A stretch of DNA of 64,000 nt from Candidatus Eisenbacteria bacterium (GTDB lineage Bacteria; Eisenbacteria; RBG-16-71-46; JAFGJU01). Both the position numbers and the translations under genes were made by a program. The DNA is taken from the NCBI GenBank assembly GCA_026388185.1, contig JAPLKG010000011.1, positions 1 to 64,000 on the forward strand, read 5' to 3'. The notes below the pieces were generated by a model. The model saw only the letters and a program-made list of their open reading frames with translations, did no database searches and had not been told where the DNA came from. Below are positions 28,357-37,093 of the stretch, piece after piece (the first letter of the stretch is position 1; each line of letters begins with the position of its first letter).

Positions 28357-28797
28357 ATGCCCTCCAAGAAATCAACTCGAAGCGCGACTGAAGATGCCAG
28401 CCTCGGGAAACAGGCCTATGTTCTCTATCTTCGAATAGAGCAGTATCGAGTTGATCTTCACGGGGCCAAACTCGAGCCTGTTCCGGCCTTTCCACTCTTC
28501 GAGCCAGAACGATTGGCAGCAGAGCAGGCGTTCGGAACAGCATTGATGGCTGCGTTGAACGAGTTCAACGCGCTCCTCAAGGAAACCAGGCAGTTGCTGG
28601 AAAAGGACCCTGATTTATCGCCGGAACTTGTTCGCCTTGTGCCTGCCGGTGCGTCAGAGGAAGAGATGAAAGAAGCTTTGAGTGTCTCCTCCAAGGAGCA
28701 ACTGCTAATTTGGAGTGGCAGGTTGCTGGCGATTGTGAAAGCGTATGTGATGTTCCATGCTCCCATGGAAGAGAAGAGAAAGATCGGATTTGTTTAG
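28357..28797 (+). CDS. Cargo 3: unknown helical protein
   Basis: A 146-aa protein that I do not recognise. It has a basic N-terminus (MPSKKSTRS), then predominantly helical segments (EQAFGTALMAALNEFNALLK, EEEMKEALSVSSKEQLLIW) and a C-terminal hydrophobic helix LLAIVKAYVMFHA. No signal peptide or catalytic motif is visible. It lies between repeats C and D. Confidence 0.55.
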   Translation: MPSKKSTRSATEDASLGKQAYVLYLRIEQYRVDLHGAKLEPVPAFPLFEPERLAAEQAFGTALMAALNEFNALLKETRQLLEKDPDLSPELVRLVPAGASEEEMKEALSVSSKEQLLIWSGRLLAIVKAYVMFHAPMEEKRKIGFV

Positions 28798-28850
28798 GCA
28801 ATACGCTAGATATGGCTGACGAAACATGTAGTACACTGTGAGCACGCTGG

Positions 28851-29109
28851 CAACAAAGTCAGCAGCTTGGGAACAGGCTCAGGGCCGTGATGGCGAGGAA
28901 GAAATAGCAAGCTGAGTGAGGACCGTCTATTGCAGACGGCCTTGCTCTTTCGGGTTCTGTGACGATTCAGGAAACACTTTGGCGATTGACAGGTAAGCTA
29001 TTCGTGACTATGCTCTCTGTGGCTGATTAAGCGTAGAGTGTTGTTATGCGGAAAAGAAAGCGTTCTCTAGGTACTTATCTGGAAACGGCATAAGGTGTAG
29101 TTGGGCGAG
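28851..29109 (+). repeat. Array repeat D
   Basis: About 20 codons of gene X tail (NRLRAVMARKK) end at 28906. The hairpin GGACCGTCT..AGACGGCC at 28920-28941 is followed by TTGCTCTTT. The promoter is TTGACA (28986-28991), 17-nt spacer, TATGCT (29009-29014). The leader, with GTGGCTGATTAAGCG, ends ACGGCATAAGGTGTAGTTGGGC. Confidence 0.85.
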
Positions 29110-29131
29110 AACAAAGGCTAGAGGAGTACAA

Positions 29132-31066
29132 ATGGAGACCGCAAAGCTTGTCGATGATTTGCTGGTCAACCTGAAGTATCAAGCAGCCAGATCTCCTCGT
29201 TCTTGCTTTGTCGTATTCTCGTCGAGAGAAAAGCATGTCGAGATTGTCATTGACTGCGTTGAGACGGTTTTTCAAGAGGCTAAGTCCCACAGGTTCGAGG
29301 TACTGCGGCTCGATCAGTATCTGAAATCCGGTGACAGTCAATACGCGGAACTTACTGACCTGCTCTCCTCATGTTGCTTCGCCGTGGTGATTCTTGATGG
29401 CCTTCGTCCAAACGTGTTGTTCGAGTATGGGATTCTCAAGGGCCTTCGCAAGCCCTGCATCGTCCTGCTTGGCCACGGAGCAACAATAGATATCCAGGGC
29501 TTCTACTCGCCCGATGCTGGCGGCCTCTCTCCTGCGCCTGAAATTGACATGGATAGGCACTTCTCTGATGTGAAAGACCGTTTTTATCTTCGATACGACA
29601 GGAATAACCCCAAGCAGATACGCTCGATGCTCCTCGCCGCATATAAGAAATTGGCGAAACAGATTGAAGATGAGTTTCTCCACAGCATGTTCCCTCACAA
29701 GGAAGTGGTCGAGAAGGAGCTCAAAGCACATCTTGCTGAAATCGTCAGCGTGCTCACCAAGAGCCCCGATAGTCATGACGAGAGGGATGCCCGCATACTC
29801 GACATTGCACACTCCCACGTCGAACGTATAGCGGCGGAGCATTCCGTTACTTTGCCCCCACGCTATTTCGCAACACTCGCTCACAGTTATGCGAACATAA
29901 ACGTTGTTGACAAGGCTGTGGCTGTCATTGACGGGCACATCTCGGGGGTGCCGGAGGACGCAACGCTCCTGTCAGACAAGGCCTATATCCTCCGCAGGGC
30001 AGGCAAACTTGAAGATGCGCTGGCAGCATTGGACGCTGCAATCCGGTTGAGACCTAAGGCCGAATTCCTTTGGCACAACAAGGCTATCACGCTCGACAAG
30101 CTTCGCCGCACTGAGGAGGCGGCGCTATGTTACAAGAAGGCAATTGTGCTGGATTCGGGTTGCGCATTACTTCACTACCATTATGGAATTCTACTCTACG
30201 AGCAAAAGGAGTTCACGTCTGCCGTGAAGGAGCTCAACAGAGCGCTTCGCATACGCCCGATGGAATCAGGATTCCTTCTTTGGAAAGCACAAGCTCTGGC
30301 TTCGTCTGGCCAACCAGCTGAAGCTCGCCGCACCGTGGAAACACTGCTCACGAAAGATCCAGTGAATGCCGACGCCTGGTTTGTGCTCGGCAGGATTGAG
30401 CAATCTGACGCAAAGGCCCTGCCGTGCTTCCAGAAGGCTGTCCAACTAGATCCGAAGCATAGTGGAGCACTATGTTCTTCTGCCGCCTGCCTGTCCAACT
30501 TGGGAAAGTGCGATGAGGCGCTTCGGGTTTTTGCACGAATGGAAGAATTGTGCCCCGAGCACAAGTCATGCGAAACACGGGTGTTGAACATCTGTAGAAC
30601 TTTCATGAAGCTAGGGCGTCCGCAAGATGCCTTGGATGTTTGTAACGAGGTTCTCTCCAAGAATTCGAAGACTCCGGGTGCACTCACAATCAAGGCTCTC
30701 TGCCTTGCGCAAACGGGAAGGCAGGGGGAAGCCTTGGAACTGTTTTCAGCCATGTTGTCAGCGAGTCCCGCTGATGCCGAATTGTGGTACGACCAGGCAT
30801 GCACCTATGCTCTTGCCAAGCAGCCCCGCGAGGCTGCGCGGAGCCTCCAGAAGGCCATAGCGATCGACTTACGGTATTGGCAAATGTCACAGCGTGATTC
30901 CGACTTTACCGCCGTGCGCCGAACGAAGGTCTTCCGTGATGTATTCAAGACTGGAAGGCAGAAAGTCCGCAGGAAAGCCCCTAGGGATACGGCCAACTCG
31001 GAGCATGGCAAAGACAGACGATGTCCAACTAGAGCATCCAGCCGACGTCCTAATGGCCGCAGCTGA
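29132..31066 (+). CDS. Cargo 4: TIR-like nucleotide-binding domain with TPR array
   Basis: A 644-aa protein. Residues ~20-160 resemble the TIR-like fold of CAP12/Pyc-TIR-type or related NAD-processing domains: CFVVFSSREKHVEIV and a conserved Asn-x-x-x-Glu stretch NVLFEYGILKGL, with Glu as the candidate catalytic residue. Residues ~240-620 contain about ten tetratricopeptide repeats, e.g. AYILRRAGKLEDALAALDAA. TIR-TPR proteins occur in bacterial abortive-infection systems such as Thoeris-like proteins. The extreme C-terminus is Arg/Ser-rich low-complexity and may be read-through into junction DNA. The repeat D promoter lies ~120 bp upstream, and GAGGAG precedes the ATG. Confidence 0.72.
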   Translation: METAKLVDDLLVNLKYQAARSPRSCFVVFSSREKHVEIVIDCVETVFQEAKSHRFEVLRLDQYLKSGDSQYAELTDLLSSCCFAVVILDGLRPNVLFEYGILKGLRKPCIVLLGHGATIDIQGFYSPDAGGLSPAPEIDMDRHFSDVKDRFYLRYDRNNPKQIRSMLLAAYKKLAKQIEDEFLHSMFPHKEVVEKELKAHLAEIVSVLTKSPDSHDERDARILDIAHSHVERIAAEHSVTLPPRYFATLAHSYANINVVDKAVAVIDGHISGVPEDATLLSDKAYILRRAGKLEDALAALDAAIRLRPKAEFLWHNKAITLDKLRRTEEAALCYKKAIVLDSGCALLHYHYGILLYEQKEFTSAVKELNRALRIRPMESGFLLWKAQALASSGQPAEARRTVETLLTKDPVNADAWFVLGRIEQSDAKALPCFQKAVQLDPKHSGALCSSAACLSNLGKCDEALRVFARMEELCPEHKSCETRVLNICRTFMKLGRPQDALDVCNEVLSKNSKTPGALTIKALCLAQTGRQGEALELFSAMLSASPADAELWYDQACTYALAKQPREAARSLQKAIAIDLRYWQMSQRDSDFTAVRRTKVFRDVFKTGRQKVRRKAPRDTANSEHGKDRRCPTRASSRRPNGRS

Positions 31067-31090
31067 TGCCGCCGATTGGGCAAGGGCCGC

Positions 31091-31466
31091 AGCAAACTGA
31101 ACCTCACCGATCCTTACCAACTTGAAGGAATATGCTTACACGCCCGCACTAGACAGCGACAAGCTGATACCTTCTGCTTCTCTAAAGGCTTCGATTGGCA
31201 AGGCAGCCTATGCCTACACCGACAAGCACGTGGGGCCGAGGGAGAAAGTGGGGAATAAAGGAGGTACGTTAGGGAATAGGCTGAGAGCTGTGATGGCGGG
31301 GAAGAAGTAGCGCGCTGAGTAAGGACCGTCTGTAGAGGCGGCCTTGCTCTTTCTTGTTCTGTGCGGGTTCCGGGGTTGACAGGCAAGCAATTCGTGACTA
31401 TGCTCGCCGTGGCCAAAGACGACGCTCTGAAGGCCTGTGTGTCGAAACGGCACAAGCAGTAGTTGG
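31091..31466 (+). repeat. Array repeat E (long gene X tail)
   Basis: It begins CTGAACCTCACC. A 62-aa frame from TTG 31122 to 31310 carries the gene X C-terminus and could be translated. The hairpin GGACCGTCT..AGGCGGCC at 31323-31343 is followed by TTGCTCTTT. The promoter is TTGACA (31376-31381), 17-nt spacer, TATGCT (31399-31404). The leader is shorter and ends ACGGCACAAGCAGTAGTTGG. Confidence 0.85.
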
Positions 31467-31499
31467 TTTACGCAGAGTCATACAGGGAGGTTCTATCAA

Positions 31500-31886
31500 A
31501 TGAAGAAACTACACCTTGTTTGTATTGTCTTCCTTGTAGCAATTGTGCTGGGCTGTTCCTCGGGCAGCAAGAAAGAGGAGAAGGCGCAAGTCGAACCAAC
31601 AGACGTGATAATCGCGGATGAGTTGGTTGTCCTCAAGGACGGAGAATCGAGGACATTCAAGCTTGATCCTGGAAGCTATAAGCTGGAAGTGACAGCAACT
31701 GGTGATGGCGTCTCAGTGGAGTGGCTCGGCTCCGCATGCCCGTCCTCAGGCCAGATCAGTTCCTTGGTCATGGCTTGCAGAGTAATTCAAACGGGTCAAG
31801 TTGTAGTGAAGAACCCCACAGGCTTTGGCATGGGTGCCTTGTCCAATGCTACAATCAAGCTGATCAAGCTGGCTAGGGATATCTAA
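31500..31886 (+). CDS. Cargo 5: small lipoprotein
   Basis: A 128-aa predicted lipoprotein: KKLHLVCIVFLVAIVLGC with lipobox Cys near residue 18, then a Lys/Glu-rich linker and a beta-rich domain (FKLDPGSYKLEVTATGDGVS). GGGAGG at 31485-31490 fixes the start at ATG 31500; the frame is open further upstream. No family is recognised. The repeat E promoter lies ~95 bp upstream. Confidence 0.65.
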   Translation: MKKLHLVCIVFLVAIVLGCSSGSKKEEKAQVEPTDVIIADELVVLKDGESRTFKLDPGSYKLEVTATGDGVSVEWLGSACPSSGQISSLVMACRVIQTGQVVVKNPTGFGMGALSNATIKLIKLARDI

Positions 31887-32100
31887 CTGAGAAGAAGTAG
31901 CAGTAAGCTGAGTGGGGACCGTCTACCAAGACGGCCTTGCTCTTCCTGTTCTGTGCGACTAAGAAGACGGCTGAGCAGTTGACAGGCGAGCTAACCGCGT
32001 CTATGCTCGCTGTGACTGATTGAGCGCGGAGCGCAATCTGGAAAGAAAGACGTTCCAAAGGCACGTATGTGGAGACGGCATAAGCCGTAGTTCGGCGGAT
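31880..32100 (+). repeat. Array repeat F
   Basis: It begins inside the stop of cargo 5 (ATCTAACTGAG). Only the last gene X codons remain (GAGAAGAAGTAG). The hairpin GGACCGTCT..AGACGGCC near 31916-31936 follows. The promoter is TTGACA (31979-31984), 17-nt spacer, TATGCT (32002-32007). The leader ends with a perfect hairpin ACGGC-ATAA-GCCGT, then AGTTCGGC. Confidence 0.85.
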
Positions 32101-32159
32101 CGCCAATGTCGACCACATACTTGTACAGAGAAGAGCCCCTGACCAGAGGTGATTGATCC

Positions 32160-32729
32160 ATGAGATCGATTTTCTCTCGCATTGCAGGAATCATCCTCGC
32201 CGCACTTGCGGTTCTGGTACTCATAAATGTGATTCGCGATCGCGAGTACTCGTCTATTCTGTTCGTAGCCATCTTCGGCGAACTCTCCTGGTACTGCCTG
32301 AGGCACGGCAGCGCAGGACGTTCACTGACCGTCAGATCTGCCCGGAGAATAAGAGACCTGGTGGCAGCGGATGCTCGCGCTCGGATGAAAAGGGAACGAT
32401 CTCCGGAAGGATCGCTCATCAGGCGCTTTTCTCGCATCCTCTCAATTCCGGGAGGGATCGCAGGCATAGGAATCGCGTACAGCGCTATGCTCGGCTCACG
32501 TCTCCATGTCTTGATTCCGGGGATACGGCCGACTCCGCGTTATCTCACGAGCGATGAGCAGACTCAACTTGTAGTCGGGCTTTTCTTGGGTCTTCTGATT
32601 GGTAACTACATCGGCGCTCTACTGGGCCGTGCGCTAGAAGAACGAAAAAACCTGCCAACAACGTCTGGCGGACGAAGTTCACCGCCGAACAGCGACATGC
32701 AGCCGCCGGCGAGCGCGGAGAGACCATGA
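32160..32729 (+). CDS. Cargo 6: unknown membrane protein
   Basis: A 189-aa protein with about three to four membrane segments (IAGIILAALAVLVLINVI near residue 10, ILFVAIFGELSWYC, a Gly-rich segment IPGGIAGIGIAYSAML, and QLVVGLFLGLLIGNYIGALLG near 145). The C-terminus is hydrophilic. I do not recognise the family. It could be a membrane effector of a defence cassette, but only its position suggests this. Confidence 0.6.
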   Translation: MRSIFSRIAGIILAALAVLVLINVIRDREYSSILFVAIFGELSWYCLRHGSAGRSLTVRSARRIRDLVAADARARMKRERSPEGSLIRRFSRILSIPGGIAGIGIAYSAMLGSRLHVLIPGIRPTPRYLTSDEQTQLVVGLFLGLLIGNYIGALLGRALEERKNLPTTSGGRSSPPNSDMQPPASAERP

Positions 32730-32778
32730 GTCTTCTTGTGCACGGATGGTGCTAGCGCAGCTGACCTGCGTCGTTCGG

Positions 32779-33032
32779 GCCTATGCCTACACCGACAAGC
32801 ACGTGGGGCCGCGTGAACGCGTGGGAAACAAGGGAGGCACGCTCGGCAACAGGCTGAGGGCTGTGATGGCTGGGAAAAAGTAGCTTCAAGGTGAGTGAGG
32901 ACCGTCTGAGAGGACGGCCTTGCTCTTCGTGTTTTGTGCGATTGACAGGCAGGCACCTTGAGATTATGCTCGCTGTGGCTAATCAAGCAGAGAGTGCTGT
33001 TGTGCGGGAAGCGCATGAGCCGTAGTTGGGCA
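32779..33032 (+). repeat. Array repeat G
   Basis: About 34 gene X codons (AYAYTDKHVGPRERVGNKGG...) end at 32883. The hairpin GGACCGTCTgagAGGACGGCC near 32899-32920 follows. The promoter is TTGACA (32942-32947), 17-nt spacer, TATGCT (32965-32970). The leader is shorter and ends GCGCATGAGCCGTAGTTGGGC, only ~15 bp before the next start codon. Confidence 0.85.
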
Positions 33033-33041
33033 TGGTGACAC

Positions 33042-33806
33042 ATGGCTATTGACATCGAGTCTATGCTCTTCTTAACACAATATGTGCCGCTGATCAACAC
33101 GGTGGCGGTGACTATTGCCACGATTATCTTGGTCTGCCTGACCGCAAAGTACGTGCGCTTGACAAAGCTGATGTTGGAAAGCATGAGGGAGGCTCGAGAC
33201 CCTGCAATCAATGTCGACTTTGAACTCCCAGGCAATGACCTGCGTTTAGTAATCACTAACTCCGGCCTTTCCCCTGCCAAGAATGTGCGATTCGCAGTGA
33301 CAAAGGACCTGTCGTGGATACGACGTAGGACGGGTAGGGGCGGCATATCAGACCTGCCAGTGATAAAATACGGGATTCCTCATTTCTCAGCAGGTCGAAA
33401 GCTCAAGTACTATCTCGGCTTTCCTCAATGGAAGGTAGAGAAAAGCGGTGAACAATGTCTTTCACTGCGCGTCACATTCGAGAACGAGAGTGGGAAACAG
33501 ATGACGCAGTACATCGACATCGACATGACCCAGTTTGAAGATGTCTTGTTTGAATCATTCCAGGATCCAGAGCTCGAAGTAGCCAAGGCAATTCGAGAGT
33601 CAGGAAGAGCGGAAGACTTTCGCCAAATGAGCCCGCTTAGGATTGGTCTTCCCTCACCGAAAAGAGCCTGCCCCACGTGTGGAGAGTTCGTTTCCCTGAA
33701 GGCCAAGAAATGTCCGCATTGCATGGAGTGGATTGAGATTCCCGACCAAACCCGCCCCCCCGCTGGAACTAACGGCGAGCCCTCAGTTCCTGCAACTGAC
33801 CCATGA
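33042..33806 (+). CDS. Cargo 7: membrane-anchored protein with C-terminal zinc ribbon
   Basis: A 254-aa protein. One N-terminal membrane helix (VPLINTVAVTIATIILVCLT) precedes a beta-rich soluble domain (~65-180: INVDFELPGNDLRLVITNSG, typical of phage/defence-associated membrane proteins). Near the C-terminus is a zinc-ribbon-like four-Cys motif, CPTCGEFVSLKAKKCPHC. The family name is unknown to me. The layout resembles sensor or scaffold proteins of the inner membrane. Confidence 0.6.
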   Translation: MAIDIESMLFLTQYVPLINTVAVTIATIILVCLTAKYVRLTKLMLESMREARDPAINVDFELPGNDLRLVITNSGLSPAKNVRFAVTKDLSWIRRRTGRGGISDLPVIKYGIPHFSAGRKLKYYLGFPQWKVEKSGEQCLSLRVTFENESGKQMTQYIDIDMTQFEDVLFESFQDPELEVAKAIRESGRAEDFRQMSPLRIGLPSPKRACPTCGEFVSLKAKKCPHCMEWIEIPDQTRPPAGTNGEPSVPATDP

Positions 33807-33884
33807 AAGGATTAGCTTCGGCGGCGGTCATTGCCGTGCGAGCCGGTCTGCGCTTCCGCTCAGTGCGATGCGTTGGTGCCACAG

Positions 33885-34255
33885 TAAGTTGAACTCAACC
33901 TGCCCGGCCAACCTGTAGGAATACACCTAAATGCCCGCACCGGATCAGCGAGGAGATTATTCCGCTGGCTACCCTCAAGGCATCCATCAGCAAGGCAGCC
34001 TACGCCTACACCGACAAGCACGTGGGTCCGCGCGAGCGAGTGGGCAACAAGGGCGGGGGATTGGCGAATCGGCTCAGAGCTGTGATGGCAGGGAAGGGGT
34101 AGCGAGCCAGCAAGAGTGAGGACCGTCTGTGATGACGGCCTTGCTCTTTCCTGTTCTGTGCGCACTCAGAGGTTGACAGGCAAGCACGGTACAGTTATGG
34201 TTACTTGGGCAGGCGTTCAACAGAGCTCATGCGGAGATGGGATAGGATGTGACTA
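33885..34255 (+). repeat. Array repeat H (long gene X tail)
   Basis: It begins TTGAACTCAACC as in repeats C and E. Gene X similarity runs from SEEIIPLATLKAS (near 33948) to its stop at 34102. The hairpin GGACCGTCTgtgatGACGGCC lies at 34120-34140. The promoter TTGACA (34173-34178), 17-nt spacer, TATGGT (34196-34201) is slightly off consensus, and the leader is diverged. Confidence 0.8.
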
Positions 34256-34295
34256 GCTCACAGTCAGCGAACGTGAGAAGAGAGAGTCCTCGCCC

Positions 34296-35186
34296 TTGAT
34301 TCAAAGAAGGACCGTCCTCATTCTGGGAGCAGGCGCCAGCAAGCCGTACGGGCTGCCCCTTGGATACGAGCTGCGTGACGATGTTCTCACGCTGTCGGCG
34401 AATTCCGCCTACGAAAAGCTCTATCGGCAATTCGGAATAGCAGACACGGAGTTCCTCGACTTCCACCACGATCTCTCAGAATCGGGATCGCCTTCTGTCG
34501 ACGCATTCCTAGAGGAGCGTCCGAAATGGACTGACGTTGGCAGATCCGCAATTGCGCTGTGCCTTCTCTCATTTGAGTACCGGGCCAAGCACAAGCTGTT
34601 TCCTCCGCACCAACCCAGGGATCACTGGTACGAAATACTCTGGTCACGGCTGAAGGCTCCGTCTTGGGTGGCTTTCAAGAAGCAACCAGTTCACATCGTT
34701 ACATTCAACTACGATCGCTCACTGGAGCACTACCTTTGCCATGTCCTCTGCAACAACTACTCGATTAGGCCTGAGACGGCTCGTGAGAGGCTGTCGATCC
34801 TGCACGTTCATGGATCGCTAGGGAACTACGATGGTTCATTCGGCGATCCCGTGAATGACGATATGTACAAGGCAGCTGCGGGCTCAATCCGAGTCGTCCA
34901 CGAGGCGAACATTGAGCATTCAGATTTCGTACAGACTCGGAGGCTGATCTCATCTGCAGAGCTTGTCCTCTTCATCGGGTTCGGCTACCACAAGGCAAAT
35001 ATGGGCAAACTTGGTTTCGGGCCCAAACTCCGCGATCGTTTTAGCGACCCTCGGATTCTCGGCACGCACAAGGGCATCAAGGCTGTCGTCTGGCACCGAC
35101 TGTGTCGAAATTACCGATTTTCGCCAGAGGCGCAGACACAAGGAGGGGGTCCGATCTCAGAGTTCGTGGCGGAGTGGCTTGAGTAG
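34296..35186 (+). CDS. Cargo 8: SIR2-like NADase domain protein
   Basis: A 296-aa SIR2-like protein. The NAD-binding start is LILGAGASKPYGLPLG, the Asn-containing TFNYDRSLEHYL lies near residue 140, and the catalytic-type His is in ILHVHGSLGNYD near 172. VLFIGFGYHKANMG completes the Rossmann-like fold. Bacterial SIR2-like proteins deplete NAD+ in several anti-phage systems. The start is TTG 34296; there is no good upstream alternative, because repeat H ends just before it. Confidence 0.82.
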   Translation: MIQRRTVLILGAGASKPYGLPLGYELRDDVLTLSANSAYEKLYRQFGIADTEFLDFHHDLSESGSPSVDAFLEERPKWTDVGRSAIALCLLSFEYRAKHKLFPPHQPRDHWYEILWSRLKAPSWVAFKKQPVHIVTFNYDRSLEHYLCHVLCNNYSIRPETARERLSILHVHGSLGNYDGSFGDPVNDDMYKAAAGSIRVVHEANIEHSDFVQTRRLISSAELVLFIGFGYHKANMGKLGFGPKLRDRFSDPRILGTHKGIKAVVWHRLCRNYRFSPEAQTQGGGPISEFVAEWLE

Positions 35187-35228
35187 ATTGACTACTTGGC
35201 GCATCAACACGGAAAGGTAAGCGTCTTG

Positions 35229-35412
35229 GAGAAGTAGTAAGCTGAGTGAGGACCGTCTATGATAGACGGCCTTGCTCTTTCCTGTTTTGTGCGATTGACA
35301 GGCGAGCGGGTCACAACTATACTCGCCATGGTGGATTAAGCAGAGAGCGCAATCTGGGAAAGAAGACGTTGTAAAGGTACTTATTCGGAAACGGCATAAG
35401 GCGCAGTTACGC
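35229..35412 (+). repeat. Array repeat I
   Basis: Only GAGAAGTAG of gene X remains, followed by TAAGCTGAGTGAGG. The hairpin CCGTCTatgatAGACGG lies at about 35252-35269. The promoter is TTGACA (35295-35300), 17-nt spacer, TATACT (35318-35323). The leader is closely related to that of repeat A and ends ACGGCATAAGGCGCAGTTACGC. Confidence 0.85.
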
Positions 35413-35430
35413 GTCAGAGCTACAGAATTC

Positions 35431-36015
35431 ATGAAGACTCCACTGAGCAATCTACTTTCTGTGATTTTATTGTTCCTTCTCTTGGGAATCAATGGATGCT
35501 CAAGAGAGGAGCCGATCAATATGCCGAGCGGCAGTACACCGTTTTGGAAACCTTCCGATCTAGAGATATCGAAGCTTAAGGAAGGCCAATCTGCGTATCA
35601 GTACATCGTTACCGCAGAGGAAAAACCGCCATACTGTAAGGGGCCGATGCCTCTGGAGTACAAGGTGGGCTATCCGCCGTGGGGGCTCCCCGGCTATGCG
35701 TTTCAAAGTGAAATCCCACTCTACTTCAAGTTCAGCGAGTTCACAGTGTATTTTGTCTACGATGGCCCAATACTGATAGGTGCAGGAGCAACAGATAGCG
35801 ATGGGAATGTAGTAGCCGAAGCTCGGTTGAGGTACTCTCCTTCGGAGGATCGAACCCAGGGGATTGAAGCTGAAGAAGTCCATTACGATACCGGAGGTCG
35901 CGCAATATTTCACTGCACGAGTACGATCGACTCAAGCTCCGGTCATAAGGTGAACGAGAACCATAGTGAAGGGAAAAAGCGGCGGGACTATTTCTTCATC
36001 TGGCCGCATCAGTGA
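35431..36015 (+). CDS. Cargo 9: lipoprotein of unknown function
   Basis: A 194-aa protein with a lipoprotein signal (LLSVILLFLLLGINGC, Cys near residue 23), then a mainly beta-stranded globular region (VYFVYDGPILIGAGATDSDG). No family is recognised. It is driven by the repeat I promoter ~110 bp upstream. GCCTAAC follows the stop by 11 bp. Confidence 0.6.
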   Translation: MKTPLSNLLSVILLFLLLGINGCSREEPINMPSGSTPFWKPSDLEISKLKEGQSAYQYIVTAEEKPPYCKGPMPLEYKVGYPPWGLPGYAFQSEIPLYFKFSEFTVYFVYDGPILIGAGATDSDGNVVAEARLRYSPSEDRTQGIEAEEVHYDTGGRAIFHCTSTIDSSSGHKVNENHSEGKKRRDYFFIWPHQ

Positions 36016-36085
36016 TTTGTGGACGCCTAACCCGTATGAGGCCTCCCGTTGTCAAGAGATGAAGTTTCCCTTTGACCGATGCGGG

Positions 36086-36340
36086 GCCACAAGGGCGGGA
36101 CGCTCTCTAAGAGGCTTAGAGCAGTGATGGCAGGGAAGAACTAGCCCTGAGCTGAGCGAGACCGTCTGTGAAGGCGGCCTTGCTCTTTCCCCTGTCTTCC
36201 ATGAACACAAATCTCCCAGTTGACAGGTGCGCACGTCACAGTTATGCTAACCATTGCTGATTAATCTGAGCTCGCAGTACTAATAGAAAGATGTTCCACG
36301 GCCTATATGCGGGAACCGCATAGGCCGTGGTTCGACATCT
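36086..36340 (+). repeat. Array repeat J
   Basis: About 20 gene X codons (RLRAVMAGKN) end at 36143. The hairpin ACCGTCTgtgaAGGCGGCC near 36160-36180 is followed by TTGCTCTTTCC. The promoter is TTGACA (36220-36225), 17-nt spacer, TATGCT (36243-36248). The leader ends ACCGCATAGGCCGTGGTTCGAC. Confidence 0.82.
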
Positions 36341-36371
36341 GGGCGGGACCTGAAATGACAAGGAGGCGATC

Positions 36372-36695
36372 ATGGATTTCCAGGAGCTTAGCCAAGCGAT
36401 GGAGTCGATGGGAATTCGACTAGGCGTAGGCCCAAAAGGGGGATGCACTCTGCAGGTGCCGTGTCGAAGAGCGGGATCCCAGAATGTATCTTGTAGAACA
36501 ATCGCGGCAGTTATGTTTGAGGGGGATTCGTACGTCGTGTTTGGTTTGGCACTACCGTATTTTCATGGTCCGAGATGGCGAGAAATTACTGGAGGGCGCC
36601 CGATGAAAGTCGAATGCGAGACGCTTTACGATTTGATGGGATATCTTGGTGAGACTTTCGGTGATCGGTGGGTTGACGGCGCACTTATGATTTAA
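36372..36695 (+). CDS. Cargo 10: small unknown protein
   Basis: A 107-aa soluble protein that I do not recognise. It has a helical N-terminus (MDFQELSQAMESMGIRLG), Gly/Cys-containing strands and YFHGPRWREITGG. AGGAGG 5 nt before the ATG is a strong ribosome site. It lies between repeats J and K and is the shortest cargo. Confidence 0.6.
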   Translation: MDFQELSQAMESMGIRLGVGPKGGCTLQVPCRRAGSQNVSCRTIAAVMFEGDSYVVFGLALPYFHGPRWREITGGRPMKVECETLYDLMGYLGETFGDRWVDGALMI

Positions 36696-36727
36696 CCTGG
36701 TTCCATTTTCTGATTTGTGAGAGCCGA

Positions 36728-36822
36728 TCGCTAGGGAATAGGCTGAGAGCAGTTCCCGCAGAAAAGAAGTAGCGCCAAGCTGAGTGAGGACCGTCTGCAG
36801 AGACGGCCTTGCTCTTTCTGCA
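36728..36822 (+). repeat. Array repeat K (terminator half only)
   Basis: A short gene X tail (about 15 codons, partly corrupted) ends at 36772. The hairpin GGACCGTCTgcAGAGACGGCC near 36788-36808 is followed by TTGCTCTTT. The promoter half is absent; ~270 bp of unrelated DNA follows before the next gene. CCGATATAATCC near 36934 may be a replacement -10. Confidence 0.75.
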
Positions 36823-37093
36823 GCAAGATATTCAGGGTCGTCTTCAGGCTAGCAGAATCCCGCACCTCACGTACTCACGCCGTCACACATCGAACAAATC
36901 ACGCTCCAAAAACCTTGCAAAGAACCTCCGCCTTCCGATATAATCCCCATAGGTAAGTGCGAAGAGGCTCAGTTCAACAAATTGTATCCAGAATACTCAC
37001 GCTCTTCCGTCTCCTGATGAGTCGTCTCTTACTACCGTGAGCACTCCGGATACAATCCTATAGTTAGATGCTAGGCCCAAGGAGAGGTCAACT

